Source: Citrobacter sp. JGM124 (GTDB taxonomy: Bacteria; Pseudomonadota; Gammaproteobacteria; Enterobacterales; Enterobacteriaceae). Taken from it: DNA of 64,000 bases. Position numbers and translations under genes: made by a program. Under the pieces are notes generated by a model. That model was given only the letters and a program-made list of their open reading frames with translations, did no database searches and was not told where the DNA came from. This document shows positions 8,176 to 16,377 of the stretch, piece by piece. The stretch lies in the NCBI RefSeq assembly GCF_018257795.1, contig NZ_JAERJD010000001.1, positions 1-64,000 on the forward strand, given 5' to 3'. The first letter of the stretch is position 1. The number at the start of each line of letters is the position of its first letter.

Positions 8176-8388
8176 GCTTTATTCTGACAAGCACCGGACT
8201 GGACCCCGTTTAAAACCGTGATGAATGAATACCCGGGGCTGGGACGAGCTACCACGGAAGAAGAAAGCCATAGTCGAAAGGAGAACCGATCTCATCGTGT
8301 GAGTGAAATACCGAATGAACAGAAAAACTATATTATTGCGGGGGTGCATTTAAAAAGAATAGAAATCACAGTGAGTTATTCGCAATAA
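8176..8388 (+). pseudogene. Remnant of the C-terminus of a DUF6708-like gene
   Basis: The segment around 8185-8220 reads as the C-terminal motif of the 270-residue proteins (YPDKPRDWTPFKTV in those; here SDKHR, then after a one-base loss WTPFKTV). The frame from TGG 8200 stays open through MNEYPGLGRATTEEES and stops at TAA 8386-8388 with a tail unlike the array copies. No start or N-terminal part remains. This is a degraded member of the same family at a second site in the locus. Confidence 0.65.
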
Positions 8389-8655
8389 AACAACAAGAAA
8401 AAAACGTCTGGAATTAAAATCAGCAGAGGCGAAGCAGAAGGGGTATTTTCAGGAATGAACAATGTGACTATAAAAGATACCTCACACCTGTCCTTGTGGT
8501 TCCTTGAGTATTATCATTTATCTCTGAATGATCCGTTAAGTACGTCAGTTCTGTTTAATAAATAAATCGTTAATATATTAGTATGAATTGGTGTTATTTT
8601 TAATATCATCCTGTTCAGTGTTGTATGGTCTGCTTCATCATCACTCAACGATGCG
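8389..8655. other. AT-rich degraded region behind the PAAR gene
   Basis: No full gene is evident. A 36-codon frame at 8455-8565 (start MNNVTIKDTSHLS, preceded by AGGGGTATTTTCAGGA) is possible but unsupported by similarity. The base composition is clearly more AT-rich than the T6SS core genes, as is common for horizontally acquired effector/immunity cargo. Confidence 0.4.
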
Positions 8656-8850
8656 GTGGATAGGTTTATTTATAAAGAGTGGGAGTCTGCTATAATGCTT
8701 TCAGTTGCAGTGTTACCATTCGGTTTTTCTATTAAAATACAGATTGTCAGCCTGCCAGCATTATTTAAAAAACCCAAGTTTGGTATGGCGATGGCAATAA
8801 CAAGAACTGTTATAATGCTGCCATTAAGTCTGATTTTTATTCAGTTATGA
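8656..8850 (+). CDS. Small membrane protein, probably an incomplete gene
   Basis: A 64-codon frame from GTG 8656 encodes at least two hydrophobic segments (around SAIMLSVAVLPFGFSI and AITRTVIMLPLSLIFIQL). The same frame is open upstream to 8587 and encodes another hydrophobic stretch (NIILFSVVWSASSSLND) without an ATG, while ATG 8583 starts a different frame that stops after six codons. A one-base indel near 8600 would explain this. Its stop overlaps ATG 8847 of the next gene. Possibly a small polytopic immunity protein or its remnant; not recognised. Confidence 0.35.
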   Translation: MDRFIYKEWESAIMLSVAVLPFGFSIKIQIVSLPALFKKPKFGMAMAITRTVIMLPLSLIFIQL

Positions 8851-9217
8851 AAAACACTGTAATAAATTTTTGTCATATTCAATCAACAATCCACTGATAT
8901 TTCATTGGTGTTTAAATCGACTCGATTTACTCTGCAGGGCGTGCTGTTTATCTCTTTGGGGCCGTTTTTTTATCGGTGTGGGACTGTGTTGGTTAATTTT
9001 TGCGCCGGGCTGCTTATATTGTTTAATTCTTTTCGCTTTAACTTATCTTGTTCCTTTAGCGGATGTTCTTATTATTAAAAATAATCGTATAGTAAAATTA
9101 CATGTGCAGTCTGTCGATATTGACAGGAAATATACCATTCATAAGAAGTTTATCGCAGAAGAAAATTACCAGACAACACTCAGTGATATTTTATCAAAAT
9201 TAAATAAACAGGAATAA
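8847..9217 (+). pseudogene. Small membrane protein interrupted by a one-base deletion in a T run
   Basis: ATG 8847 overlaps the preceding TGA and encodes MKNTVINF, then runs out of frame. Restoring one T in the run at 8867-8871 would join it to the long frame ending at TAA 9215-9217, giving about 123 residues with two hydrophobic segments (around GRFFIGVGLCWLIFAPG and CLYCLILFALTYLVPLADVL) and a hydrophilic tail of about 50 residues. Without the extra base the long frame would need a TTG start at 8870. Either a pseudogene, a phase-variable homopolymer site, or a sequencing error. It looks like an immunity or accessory protein by location. Confidence 0.5.
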
Positions 9218-9219
9218 GT

Positions 9220-9429
9220 ATAAAAGGTGTCATTCGCATTGGTGATCACACCATCGGTGGTCGTCAGGTCACTGGCAGAATCCGGAAAATGAAATTTAAT
9301 GGCATGGGTGTGTCGCGTAAAGCTGGCCCGTCAGTTTTCCCGCATCGGGGCATCTCCCTTCCTGGCAGGTCAGCAGCCCCTCGGGCCCTTGTTACGACAG
9401 AGAACTCAGACATGGATAGGATGGAATAA
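9220..9429 (+). pseudogene. PAAR-domain gene remnant without a start codon
   Basis: From ATA 9220 the frame reads IKGVIRIGDHTIGGRQVTG, the classic opening of PAAR proteins (normally MKGVIRxGDxTxHGG), with ATA exactly where ATG is expected. It continues open for 69 codons (FNGMGVSRK, PHRGIS) to TAA 9427-9429, which overlaps the tssA start. The middle and end are shorter and less regular than a working PAAR domain. Most likely a decayed second PAAR gene. Confidence 0.6.
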
Positions 9430-11021
9430 TGGCAACACTACAAAGCGTACTTCAGGCCTGTGGTACGGATGAAGAAACACTCCTGGGCAGAGCACAGTCG
9501 CACTGTGCTGACTGGGATCGCTGGCTGGAACCAATCAGTGGCGCTGATCCGGCCGGAGAGGATCCTGGGTACGATGATGATTTCCAGCGCATTCGGGAAG
9601 AGGTCAATAAGCTTTCTGGTATTGATACCGGCCTGATCTGCGCACTGGCGGAAAATCTACTGACCAGCACCTGTAAGGATCTCCGGGTCATCACTTTTTA
9701 TATCTGGGCGCGACTCCATCAGGATGGTGAGGCCGGATTAGCTCAGGGGATCGAACTGCTTGCGGCGGCCCTTGAGCGGTTTGGTACTTCGCTGTATCCA
9801 CGCCGTGATCGGGGGCGCAAAACTGCTCTGGAATGGTTGGGCAGCAGCCGGGTGACTGACAGCCTCTCTTTGTATCCGGAAGTCGACATGTCCGTCATGC
9901 AGCGTATTACAGGTGGCCTGCTGCTGGTGGAAAAGTCGTTGGCATTGTTTGACGACGATGCGCGCCCGGAGTTTGGCAGATTGTACCAGGCCCTGGATAA
10001 TCGTCTGGCACAGAGCGGTGGTGCCAGTAGCCTGGTACCACAAACCAGCAGGGAGGAGCATGTCACCGCTATTCCTGCGTCTTCTGCGCCAGTGATGAGT
10101 ACTGTCACGTCAGGGCGAGATTTACTCGATCAGGCCAAAGTACTGGCAAAATACCTTCGCGATCAGCCAGGCGGCTGGCTGGCCGGGCATCACCTGTTGA
10201 AAAGCGTCCGTTGGGACACACTCACAGAACTCCCGCCGCTGGATGCGTCCGGGCGCACGCGTCTGGTTCCACCGAAACCCGACAATAAGGCCCATCTTAA
10301 GCGACTGTATCTGCAGAAAAGCTGGTCTGAGCTACTGGAACATACAGACACGTTGCTGGCTCAGGGGGTAAATCACTTGTGGCTGGATGTGCAGTGGTAC
10401 ACCTGGCAGGCGCTGGAAAAACTTGGCCCGGACAGTGTACGTGCCGATATCGTCTGCCGTGACTTGAAGGGGTTACTGGCCCGTCTTCCGGGGCTGGAAG
10501 CACTGGCATTCAACGACGGTACACCTTTTGCGGACGAAGTGACACTGAGCTGGATTAACGAAAGCGTGCTGGATGATATGCCCGGATGGAAGGAAGAGCC
10601 GATATCAGCCGGGGGGACGGGCAGTGATGATGTGCTGATCCTGGAGCCTGAAGTATTGGCGAAAGCGGACAGTGACGGCATTGAGGCCGCACTCAGTTGG
10701 TTACAGACTCAGCCTGGGTATACTTCCACCCGTGAGCGGTGGCTGATGCGCCTGCTGATGGCCCGGGTGAGCGAGCAGTATGGTAAAAATGAAATGGCAC
10801 TGCACCTGCTGGGCGAGCTCGACAGCAGTGCGGGGGCACTTACGCTTGAACAGTGGACACCCGGGCTGGTATTTGAAGTGAAAGCCCGCAGATTAAAGCT
10901 ATTGCGGAGCAAGGCGGGGCGTAATGAAGCAGATAAAACGCGTCTGCAGCCTGAAATGGATGCATTGCTTTCCGGACTGATCTCGTTGGATCCTGCACGT
11001 GCAGCCGTATTGTGCGGGTGA
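9429..11021 (+). CDS. tssA: Type VI secretion protein TssA (ImpA N-terminal family)
   Basis: A 530-residue protein with the ImpA-type N-terminal domain in the first ~190 residues (EPISGADPAGEDPGYDDDF, then FYIWARLHQDG), a linker with Ser/Thr/Val, and a helical C-terminal part ending LLSGLISLDPARAAVLCG. TssA proteins act in baseplate recruitment and in priming or capping sheath polymerisation. ATG 9429 is preceded by AGGATGGA and overlaps the stop of the PAAR remnant. A copy of its last 32 codons lies upstream at 7657-7755. Confidence 0.9.
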   Translation: MATLQSVLQACGTDEETLLGRAQSHCADWDRWLEPISGADPAGEDPGYDDDFQRIREEVNKLSGIDTGLICALAENLLTSTCKDLRVITFYIWARLHQDGEAGLAQGIELLAAALERFGTSLYPRRDRGRKTALEWLGSSRVTDSLSLYPEVDMSVMQRITGGLLLVEKSLALFDDDARPEFGRLYQALDNRLAQSGGASSLVPQTSREEHVTAIPASSAPVMSTVTSGRDLLDQAKVLAKYLRDQPGGWLAGHHLLKSVRWDTLTELPPLDASGRTRLVPPKPDNKAHLKRLYLQKSWSELLEHTDTLLAQGVNHLWLDVQWYTWQALEKLGPDSVRADIVCRDLKGLLARLPGLEALAFNDGTPFADEVTLSWINESVLDDMPGWKEEPISAGGTGSDDVLILEPEVLAKADSDGIEAALSWLQTQPGYTSTRERWLMRLLMARVSEQYGKNEMALHLLGELDSSAGALTLEQWTPGLVFEVKARRLKLLRSKAGRNEADKTRLQPEMDALLSGLISLDPARAAVLCG

Positions 11022-11408
11022 TCCCAGCCCACTTTCATGTAGCAACACTCCTTTAAGGAGCACGGCATCATGGCGGCTAATATCAATGTTCATCATCTGT
11101 AATAAAACCTTCATTTCTGCTTAAAAAATCAATGTATGAACCCGCTCCGTTTGACGGGTAAGCCCCTTTTTGTGTCAGCGATGGCAGTCAGCCACATCGC
11201 TCACCGGATAAGCGGGGTGGCATGCTTAATCACTCGCAGTTGTTGATTCTTTTCCGACAGGTATCCGAAAAAATAACGATGAAATGTCATCGTTCAACAG
11301 TGGTCCCGGTCATCTGGCCAGCAGGGTGAAGGGGATACAGCGGGTACCAGTACGTTGCCCCTGGCCCTTTAACGGACCTGTCAGGAAAGCTTTGGAAGGA
11401 CTAACATC
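11022..11408. other. Spacer between tssA and the cytidylyltransferase gene
   Basis: A strong ribosome site (TTTAAGGAG) is followed by ATG 11070 but the frame closes after ten codons (MAANINVHHL, stop 11100-11102), which looks like the leftover start of a deleted gene. An exact 8-bp inverted repeat, AACGATGA / TCATCGTT with a 4-nt loop, lies at 11275-11294 and could be an operator or RNA hairpin. No other coding potential was seen. Confidence 0.45.
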
Positions 11409-12344
11409 ATGAATTTTCAGGATCAAGCCCTGGTTTATTTACTGGCAGGGTTGTTGGGTGTACTGATATGTGCCAGTGGCGTAGGTTTTATGATTGAAAA
11501 AGCCAGAGGCAGTTCACCCGTTATTATAAATATGAATACCCGTATCCGTACCTGGTGGGTGATGATCCTCCTCCTGGTGGCAGCGGTATGGGCTGGCCCC
11601 ATTGGAGCCCCCCTGTTATTCGCGATAATATCACTGCTGGTGTTAAGGGAGAGTATCACGCTGAGACCAGCTTACCCCGGGGATCACGATGTATTATTCT
11701 GGTGTTTTTTTATTCTGCTGCCGCTGCAATATGTGCTGGTTGGTATGCAGTGGTACGGTGCCTTAGCCCTTTTTATTCCGGTTTATGCTTTTTTATTCAT
11801 TCCCACACGAATCGCTCTGGCTGGTGATTCAAATAACTTTCTGGAAAGAAGCGCAAAAATACAATGGGGTATGATACTCGCGGTGTATTGCATCAGCCAC
11901 ATACCTGCTTTATTGATATTACCCATACCAGGATATGAGCATCAGAATATCAAGTTGTTGCTGTTCCTGATGATTGTCATACAGACTTCCGACGTTATGC
12001 AGTATGTTTTCGGCAATCTTATGGGGAAGCGCTCCCGTTCACCACGGCTGAACCCGAATAAAACGGTTGGCGGATTTATCGGCGGGCTCACCTTGGCGAC
12101 CCTGACTGGGACCCTGCTCTGGTGGGTTACTCCTTTTGCCCCCTGGCAGGCGGCATTGATTTCATTGATGATAACGCTACTGGGATTTGCAGGCGGGCTC
12201 TGCATCTCTGCCATAAGACGAGAGCGTGGCGAAAAAAACGTGGGTACCACGAATAAAGGGCAAGGCGGTATGATTGATCGGATCGATTCCCTCTGCTTTG
12301 CTGCTCCCGTTTTTTTTCATTTCGTTCGTTTCTGGTTCACCTGA
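11409..12344 (+). CDS. CdsA/YnbB-like phosphatidate cytidylyltransferase family membrane protein
   Basis: A 311-residue polytopic protein with about eight hydrophobic segments. The C-terminal half carries the CTP-transferase signature: TSDVMQYVFG, then NPNKTVGGFIGG, then GQGGMIDRIDSLCF followed by APVFFHFVRF. This layout closely follows E. coli YnbB, a CdsA homolog of unknown substrate. The family uses CTP to activate phosphatidate or a related phospholipid as a CDP-diacylglycerol-type intermediate. ATG 11409 follows TGGAAGGACTAAC. It lies in the T6SS operon between tssA and tssF, where a lipid enzyme is not a core component. It may be a passenger, or modify the membrane near the apparatus; the activity on any given lipid is unproven. 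Confidence 0.8.
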   Translation: MNFQDQALVYLLAGLLGVLICASGVGFMIEKARGSSPVIINMNTRIRTWWVMILLLVAAVWAGPIGAPLLFAIISLLVLRESITLRPAYPGDHDVLFWCFFILLPLQYVLVGMQWYGALALFIPVYAFLFIPTRIALAGDSNNFLERSAKIQWGMILAVYCISHIPALLILPIPGYEHQNIKLLLFLMIVIQTSDVMQYVFGNLMGKRSRSPRLNPNKTVGGFIGGLTLATLTGTLLWWVTPFAPWQAALISLMITLLGFAGGLCISAIRRERGEKNVGTTNKGQGGMIDRIDSLCFAAPVFFHFVRFWFT

Positions 12345-12380
12345 TCCCCAACAGAGATTTACTCCTCAGACAGAGAAATT

Positions 12381-14135
12381 ATGGATGACTTAACCCTGCG
12401 TTATTATGACGCTGAAATGCGCTACCTGCTGGAAGCGGGTGAAGAATTTGCCCGGGCTCACCCAGAGCAGGCGGCCATGCTTAATCTGGATAAAGCGGGC
12501 GCACGCGACCCGTATGTGGAACGTCTGTTCGAGGGCTTTGCCTTTCTGATGGGGCGGCTGCGAGAGAAACTCGATGATGACTTACCGGAACTGACCGAAG
12601 GGCTGGTCAGCCTGCTGTGGCCACATTATTTGCGTACCATTCCGTCGATGTCTGTGGTGGAGTTCACCCCCGACTGGCGCGAAATGAAGGAACAGATGCG
12701 CATCACCAAAGGCTTTGAGGTGAATTCGCGGCCGATCGGTGAGCAAGGCACCCGCTGTCGGTACACCACCACCAAAGAGATAATGCTCCAGCCGTTGTCA
12801 CTGGAGCACGCCCGCCTGTCAACCGCACCCGACGGGCGTTCAGTCATCAGTCTGCGCTTTGCCTGTAGCCACCTTGCCGACTGGAGCCGTATCGACCTCA
12901 GCCAGCTCCCGCTCTACTTCAATGCTGACGCAGCACTGGGCTGTGCCATGCATGAGGCTTTCACCATGAATGTGGCCCGGATGTGGCTACGTCTGCCTGG
13001 TGATACGAGCGGAAGACCCTTTGACGGGTATTTTACCGCCCTCGGGTTCGGTGATAACGATGGCCTGTGGCCAGGGGGGGAAAGCAGTTTTAGTGGTTAC
13101 CAGCTGTTACTGGAATATTTTACCTTCCGTGAGAAGTTCATGTTCACCGGCCTGTGTGGGCTGGAGAGCGTGGTTCTCCCGGCGTCGCTCCCCTGGTTTG
13201 AAATTGATGTCGTGCTGGCAGAACGCTGGGAGCATGACTTCAGCTTTACTGAAAAGCATCTGTGCCTGAACTGTGTGCCGGTCATCAACCTGTTTCCACT
13301 GGAATCTGACCCGCTGACGCTGGATTCCCTGCAAACCGAATACCTGCTGCGCCCGATGCGTATACAGGATGGGCATACTGAGATTTATACTGTGGATTCA
13401 GTGATGTCATCAAGCCAGCATACCTATGTGCCTTTTTCGAGTTTCCGCCACAAAGGCGGCATAATGCGTCACGGTGCACCGGAATATTACTACCACACCC
13501 GTGTCCGCCGTGGGCCGTCCGGGTTGTATAACACCTGGCTTATCCTCGGCGGTGAGGCTTTTGATAACCACAGAGTGCCGGAAGATGAAAGCCTGTCCCT
13601 GACGCTCACCGGCACCAATGGCCAGCTTCCCCGCCGTGCGCTGCAGAGTACGGTGCTTGACACCGTGATGAAAACCACCTCCACCCGTATCGGCGTGCGT
13701 AACCTGTGTGCACCGACCCTGCCTTGTTACCCGCCAGCACAGGATCGTTTTCACTGGCGTGTACTGAGCCATCTTGGCAGCGGTTTCCTGTCGATGATGG
13801 ACAATGCTGATGTGCTGCGCGGCACCCTGGCGCTGTATGAATGGACGGACAGCGAGATGAACCGCCGTCGGCTGGAGGCCATACTCAATGTGACACACAG
13901 TGAAACGGAACGTTTCGAGCAGGGATATCTGGTGCGGGGCGTACAGATTGAAGTGACGCTGGACAGCCACGGCTTTGCTGGAAAAGGGGATATTTGTCTG
14001 TTTGGCGAAATGCTGAGTCGCTTTTTTGCACTTTACACTGATATCTATCTGTTTAATCGCCTGATTATCATTCTGCAACCAACCGGAGAACGCCTGGAAT
14101 GGGAAGAGAAGCACAACCGCCGCATTCCCGGCTAA
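12381..14135 (+). CDS. tssF: Type VI secretion baseplate subunit TssF
   Basis: A 584-residue protein with the typical TssF (VasA) opening: YYDAEMRYLLEAGEEFARAHP, then LPELTEGLVSLLWPHYLRT. TssF and TssG form the wedge complex of the T6SS baseplate together with TssE and TssK. Length and conserved N-terminus match the family. It follows the cytidylyltransferase gene by 36 bp and its 3' end overlaps the tssG start by 37 bp, implying co-translation. Confidence 0.94.
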   Translation: MDDLTLRYYDAEMRYLLEAGEEFARAHPEQAAMLNLDKAGARDPYVERLFEGFAFLMGRLREKLDDDLPELTEGLVSLLWPHYLRTIPSMSVVEFTPDWREMKEQMRITKGFEVNSRPIGEQGTRCRYTTTKEIMLQPLSLEHARLSTAPDGRSVISLRFACSHLADWSRIDLSQLPLYFNADAALGCAMHEAFTMNVARMWLRLPGDTSGRPFDGYFTALGFGDNDGLWPGGESSFSGYQLLLEYFTFREKFMFTGLCGLESVVLPASLPWFEIDVVLAERWEHDFSFTEKHLCLNCVPVINLFPLESDPLTLDSLQTEYLLRPMRIQDGHTEIYTVDSVMSSSQHTYVPFSSFRHKGGIMRHGAPEYYYHTRVRRGPSGLYNTWLILGGEAFDNHRVPEDESLSLTLTGTNGQLPRRALQSTVLDTVMKTTSTRIGVRNLCAPTLPCYPPAQDRFHWRVLSHLGSGFLSMMDNADVLRGTLALYEWTDSEMNRRRLEAILNVTHSETERFEQGYLVRGVQIEVTLDSHGFAGKGDICLFGEMLSRFFALYTDIYLFNRLIIILQPTGERLEWEEKHNRRIPG

Positions 14136-15181
14136 CCCCGCGGCTGGAAGCCGACCTTCACCGCATTAACTTTTATCGTTTCTGTCAGTTACTGGAGAAG
14201 CGCAATCCGGGCAACCCCCTGATAGGGTCAACCAGCCATCCTGCCGACGATCCGGTTCGTTTTGCCCCACATCCGGGGATGGGGTTTCCAGCCAGTGAGC
14301 TGCAAGCCGTTGAATATGATGATGATGATCGTAAAGTACCGGTTATTCGTGCCACCTTTATGGGGATGTACGGTGTCGACTCCCCCCTGCCGACGGCCTA
14401 TCTAGATGATATTACTCAGCGCCGTGAAGGGCATGAGGCACTGCAGGGATTTCTGGATATCTTCAGCCATCGTATCCTGACGCAGTTTTACCGCATCTGG
14501 CGGAAATACTCTTACCCGGCGAGCTTCGAGTCTGGCGGCAGCGACAGTATTTCCCAGTCACTACTGGGCCTGGTGGGGCTGGGTATCCCAGGTACTGCGC
14601 AGCACATTGCTACCCCGGTATCACGTTTTCTGTCACTGCTTGGCGTGCTGCAGCAACCCGGAAAAACTCAGGCAGGGATGCAGGCATTGGTCAGCCTGTT
14701 AGCCCCCGATACTCGGGTGCAAGTCAGTCCGTACTGCTTGCGTCCTGTAGCGATCCGCCAGCCTCTGGGTTTTTATGATGATCAGGACGTTATGCTGGAT
14801 GGCAATATGCCCCTTGGTGATGAGGCGATGGATGCCAACAGTCAGTTGCTGGTTGCCTTGTCCACCGTAAACACGCAGGAGCTTCAGGGCTGGAAACCAG
14901 ATGGCCTGCTATATCAGGATTTCCTGGTGATGCTACGGGTCTATCTGGGCTGGCGTTTTAAAGCAAAAATCACTCTGACCACCGAGACCCAATTTCTGGG
15001 TATTCCGCCACTGGGTGAAGGTCCCTACTGGCTGGGTATTAATGGCGTACTGGGAATGGACGATGATGATCTCCCGGGTGATATTCCCCCCACTTTTACG
15101 ACGGTGCTGGGTTACTACACCGGGCTGAAGCCTGCAACATCACAACAAGGAAACCGACGTGTTACGTACAAGTTTGATTAA
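14099..15181 (+). CDS. tssG: Type VI secretion baseplate subunit TssG
   Basis: A 360-residue protein with the family motifs HRINFYRFCQLLEK, PVRFAPHPGMGFPASE and FMGMYGVDSPLPTAYLDDI. TssG is the partner of TssF in the baseplate wedge. ATG 14099 lies inside tssF; a slightly later start cannot be ruled out, but the conserved start region is near residue 20. The 3' end overlaps tssJ by 23 bp. Confidence 0.94.
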   Translation: MGREAQPPHSRLTPRLEADLHRINFYRFCQLLEKRNPGNPLIGSTSHPADDPVRFAPHPGMGFPASELQAVEYDDDDRKVPVIRATFMGMYGVDSPLPTAYLDDITQRREGHEALQGFLDIFSHRILTQFYRIWRKYSYPASFESGGSDSISQSLLGLVGLGIPGTAQHIATPVSRFLSLLGVLQQPGKTQAGMQALVSLLAPDTRVQVSPYCLRPVAIRQPLGFYDDQDVMLDGNMPLGDEAMDANSQLLVALSTVNTQELQGWKPDGLLYQDFLVMLRVYLGWRFKAKITLTTETQFLGIPPLGEGPYWLGINGVLGMDDDDLPGDIPPTFTTVLGYYTGLKPATSQQGNRRVTYKFD

Positions 15182-15704
15182 GACTGCGCGCTGGCTGATA
15201 CCTCTGATGGTATTCGGCCTGGTGGGGTGTGGGGTGACACAAAGCGTCACGGATGGTACTCAATCGGTCTTCAATAGTCTCTTTTACAAAAAGGTTAAGA
15301 TCCTGCGTCTGGATTTTACCGCGCGTGAAGAGCTGAACACTGACTCCCGCGAGAGTCACTCCCTGTCCGAGTCTGTAATCGTGCGAGTGTACCAGCTGAA
15401 AGATCGCAAGGCCTTCGATAATACGGTCTATCAGCAACTGCTCCAGGATGATGGCATGATGCTGAAAGCGGATCTGCTTGCCAGCCGTGATGTGGTAGTG
15501 AAACCTGGCGCAGATGTAAGCCTGGATATGCCGATGGAGGAAGACACGCAGTTTGTGGCGGTAGCTGGCTTTTTCAGACACCCTGATAGGGTGGCCAATA
15601 CCTGGAAGCGGGTTATTGAACGTGAAATGCTCTTACCGGATAAGCCGCGCATCCTGGAAGCCGGTAATAACTATCTGACGCTGCAACCAATCAAGGACAA
15701 CTGA
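15159..15704 (+). CDS. tssJ: Type VI secretion outer-membrane lipoprotein TssJ
   Basis: A 181-residue lipoprotein from GTG 15159. A signal peptide of 23 residues ends in the lipobox LVGC (lipidated Cys24), followed by a beta-sandwich-type domain (RLDFTAREELN, VIVRVYQLKDRKAF, VAGFFRHPDR). TssJ is anchored in the outer membrane and binds the periplasmic end of TssM. Its stop TGA overlaps the ATG of tssE by one base. Confidence 0.92.
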   Translation: MLRTSLIKTARWLIPLMVFGLVGCGVTQSVTDGTQSVFNSLFYKKVKILRLDFTAREELNTDSRESHSLSESVIVRVYQLKDRKAFDNTVYQQLLQDDGMMLKADLLASRDVVVKPGADVSLDMPMEEDTQFVAVAGFFRHPDRVANTWKRVIEREMLLPDKPRILEAGNNYLTLQPIKDN

Positions 15705-16159
15705 TGCCCCAGGAACACAATACCCCCTCATTATATGAAATACTGACCGGTAATTTCACCGGTGGACTTGCGCTTGATCAGGTTAACGAGCAGAACCAGG
15801 TCATCCTCTCGGTACTGGATAATATGCAACGCATTCTTAATTGCCGTGCTGGCACCCTGGCACATTTGCCGGATTATGGCCTGCCCGATATGACCAAAAT
15901 CCTGCAAGGGATGCCGGGCACGGCCCATGAACTGATGGGCACCTTGTCGGCGGTATTGCTCAAGTATGAACCCCGTCTGGACAAGATAGCCGTTGTCCTG
16001 CTGGAACATGACGTCCCGGGTGAATTGCGCTATGCCATTGATGCCAGGCTGAAAGGTTTGGGCCTGGTGCGTTATGGCACCGAGTTCATGCCAGAAGGCC
16101 GGGTTTTATTGAGGCACCTTAAACAACAGCAGTACCTTGACTCGGCCACACACAGGTAA
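15704..16159 (+). CDS. tssE: Type VI secretion baseplate subunit TssE (gp25-like)
   Basis: A 151-residue protein with the gp25-like core: LSVLDNMQRILNCRAG, LPDYGLPDM, LLKYEPRLDKIAV, and a glutamate pair in the EPRL region typical of the family. TssE is the baseplate component that initiates sheath assembly. ATG 15704 overlaps the tssJ stop. It is the fourth member of the tightly packed tssF-G-J-E run. Confidence 0.93.
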   Translation: MPQEHNTPSLYEILTGNFTGGLALDQVNEQNQVILSVLDNMQRILNCRAGTLAHLPDYGLPDMTKILQGMPGTAHELMGTLSAVLLKYEPRLDKIAVVLLEHDVPGELRYAIDARLKGLGLVRYGTEFMPEGRVLLRHLKQQQYLDSATHR

Positions 16160-16377
16160 AGCCAGCCCCCATTCTGGTCAGTGTCAGACGGGTATCACCG
16201 TATTTCGCGATAAACCGAAGCCAGCACTCTCTCTTTATACGCTCAGATAGCGCTATAACGGTGACACATCGCCTCTTTAACCATCTGGCGACCGCTGGTT
16301 GCCTGCAACGAAGAAACGTTTTCGACAGGTTTGGCGAGCAGCCCCCCCGATTACACCCACTTTTTTTACCCTCAGGG

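Noticed and set aside
8867-8871. Programmed ribosomal frameshift at the T run
   Set aside because: Five T residues alone, without a classic slippery heptamer or a clear downstream structure, make a plain indel the simpler reading.
13410-14114. A 234-codon minus-strand frame opposite tssF
   Set aside because: It is antisense to a well-conserved tssF and has no ribosome site or family features.
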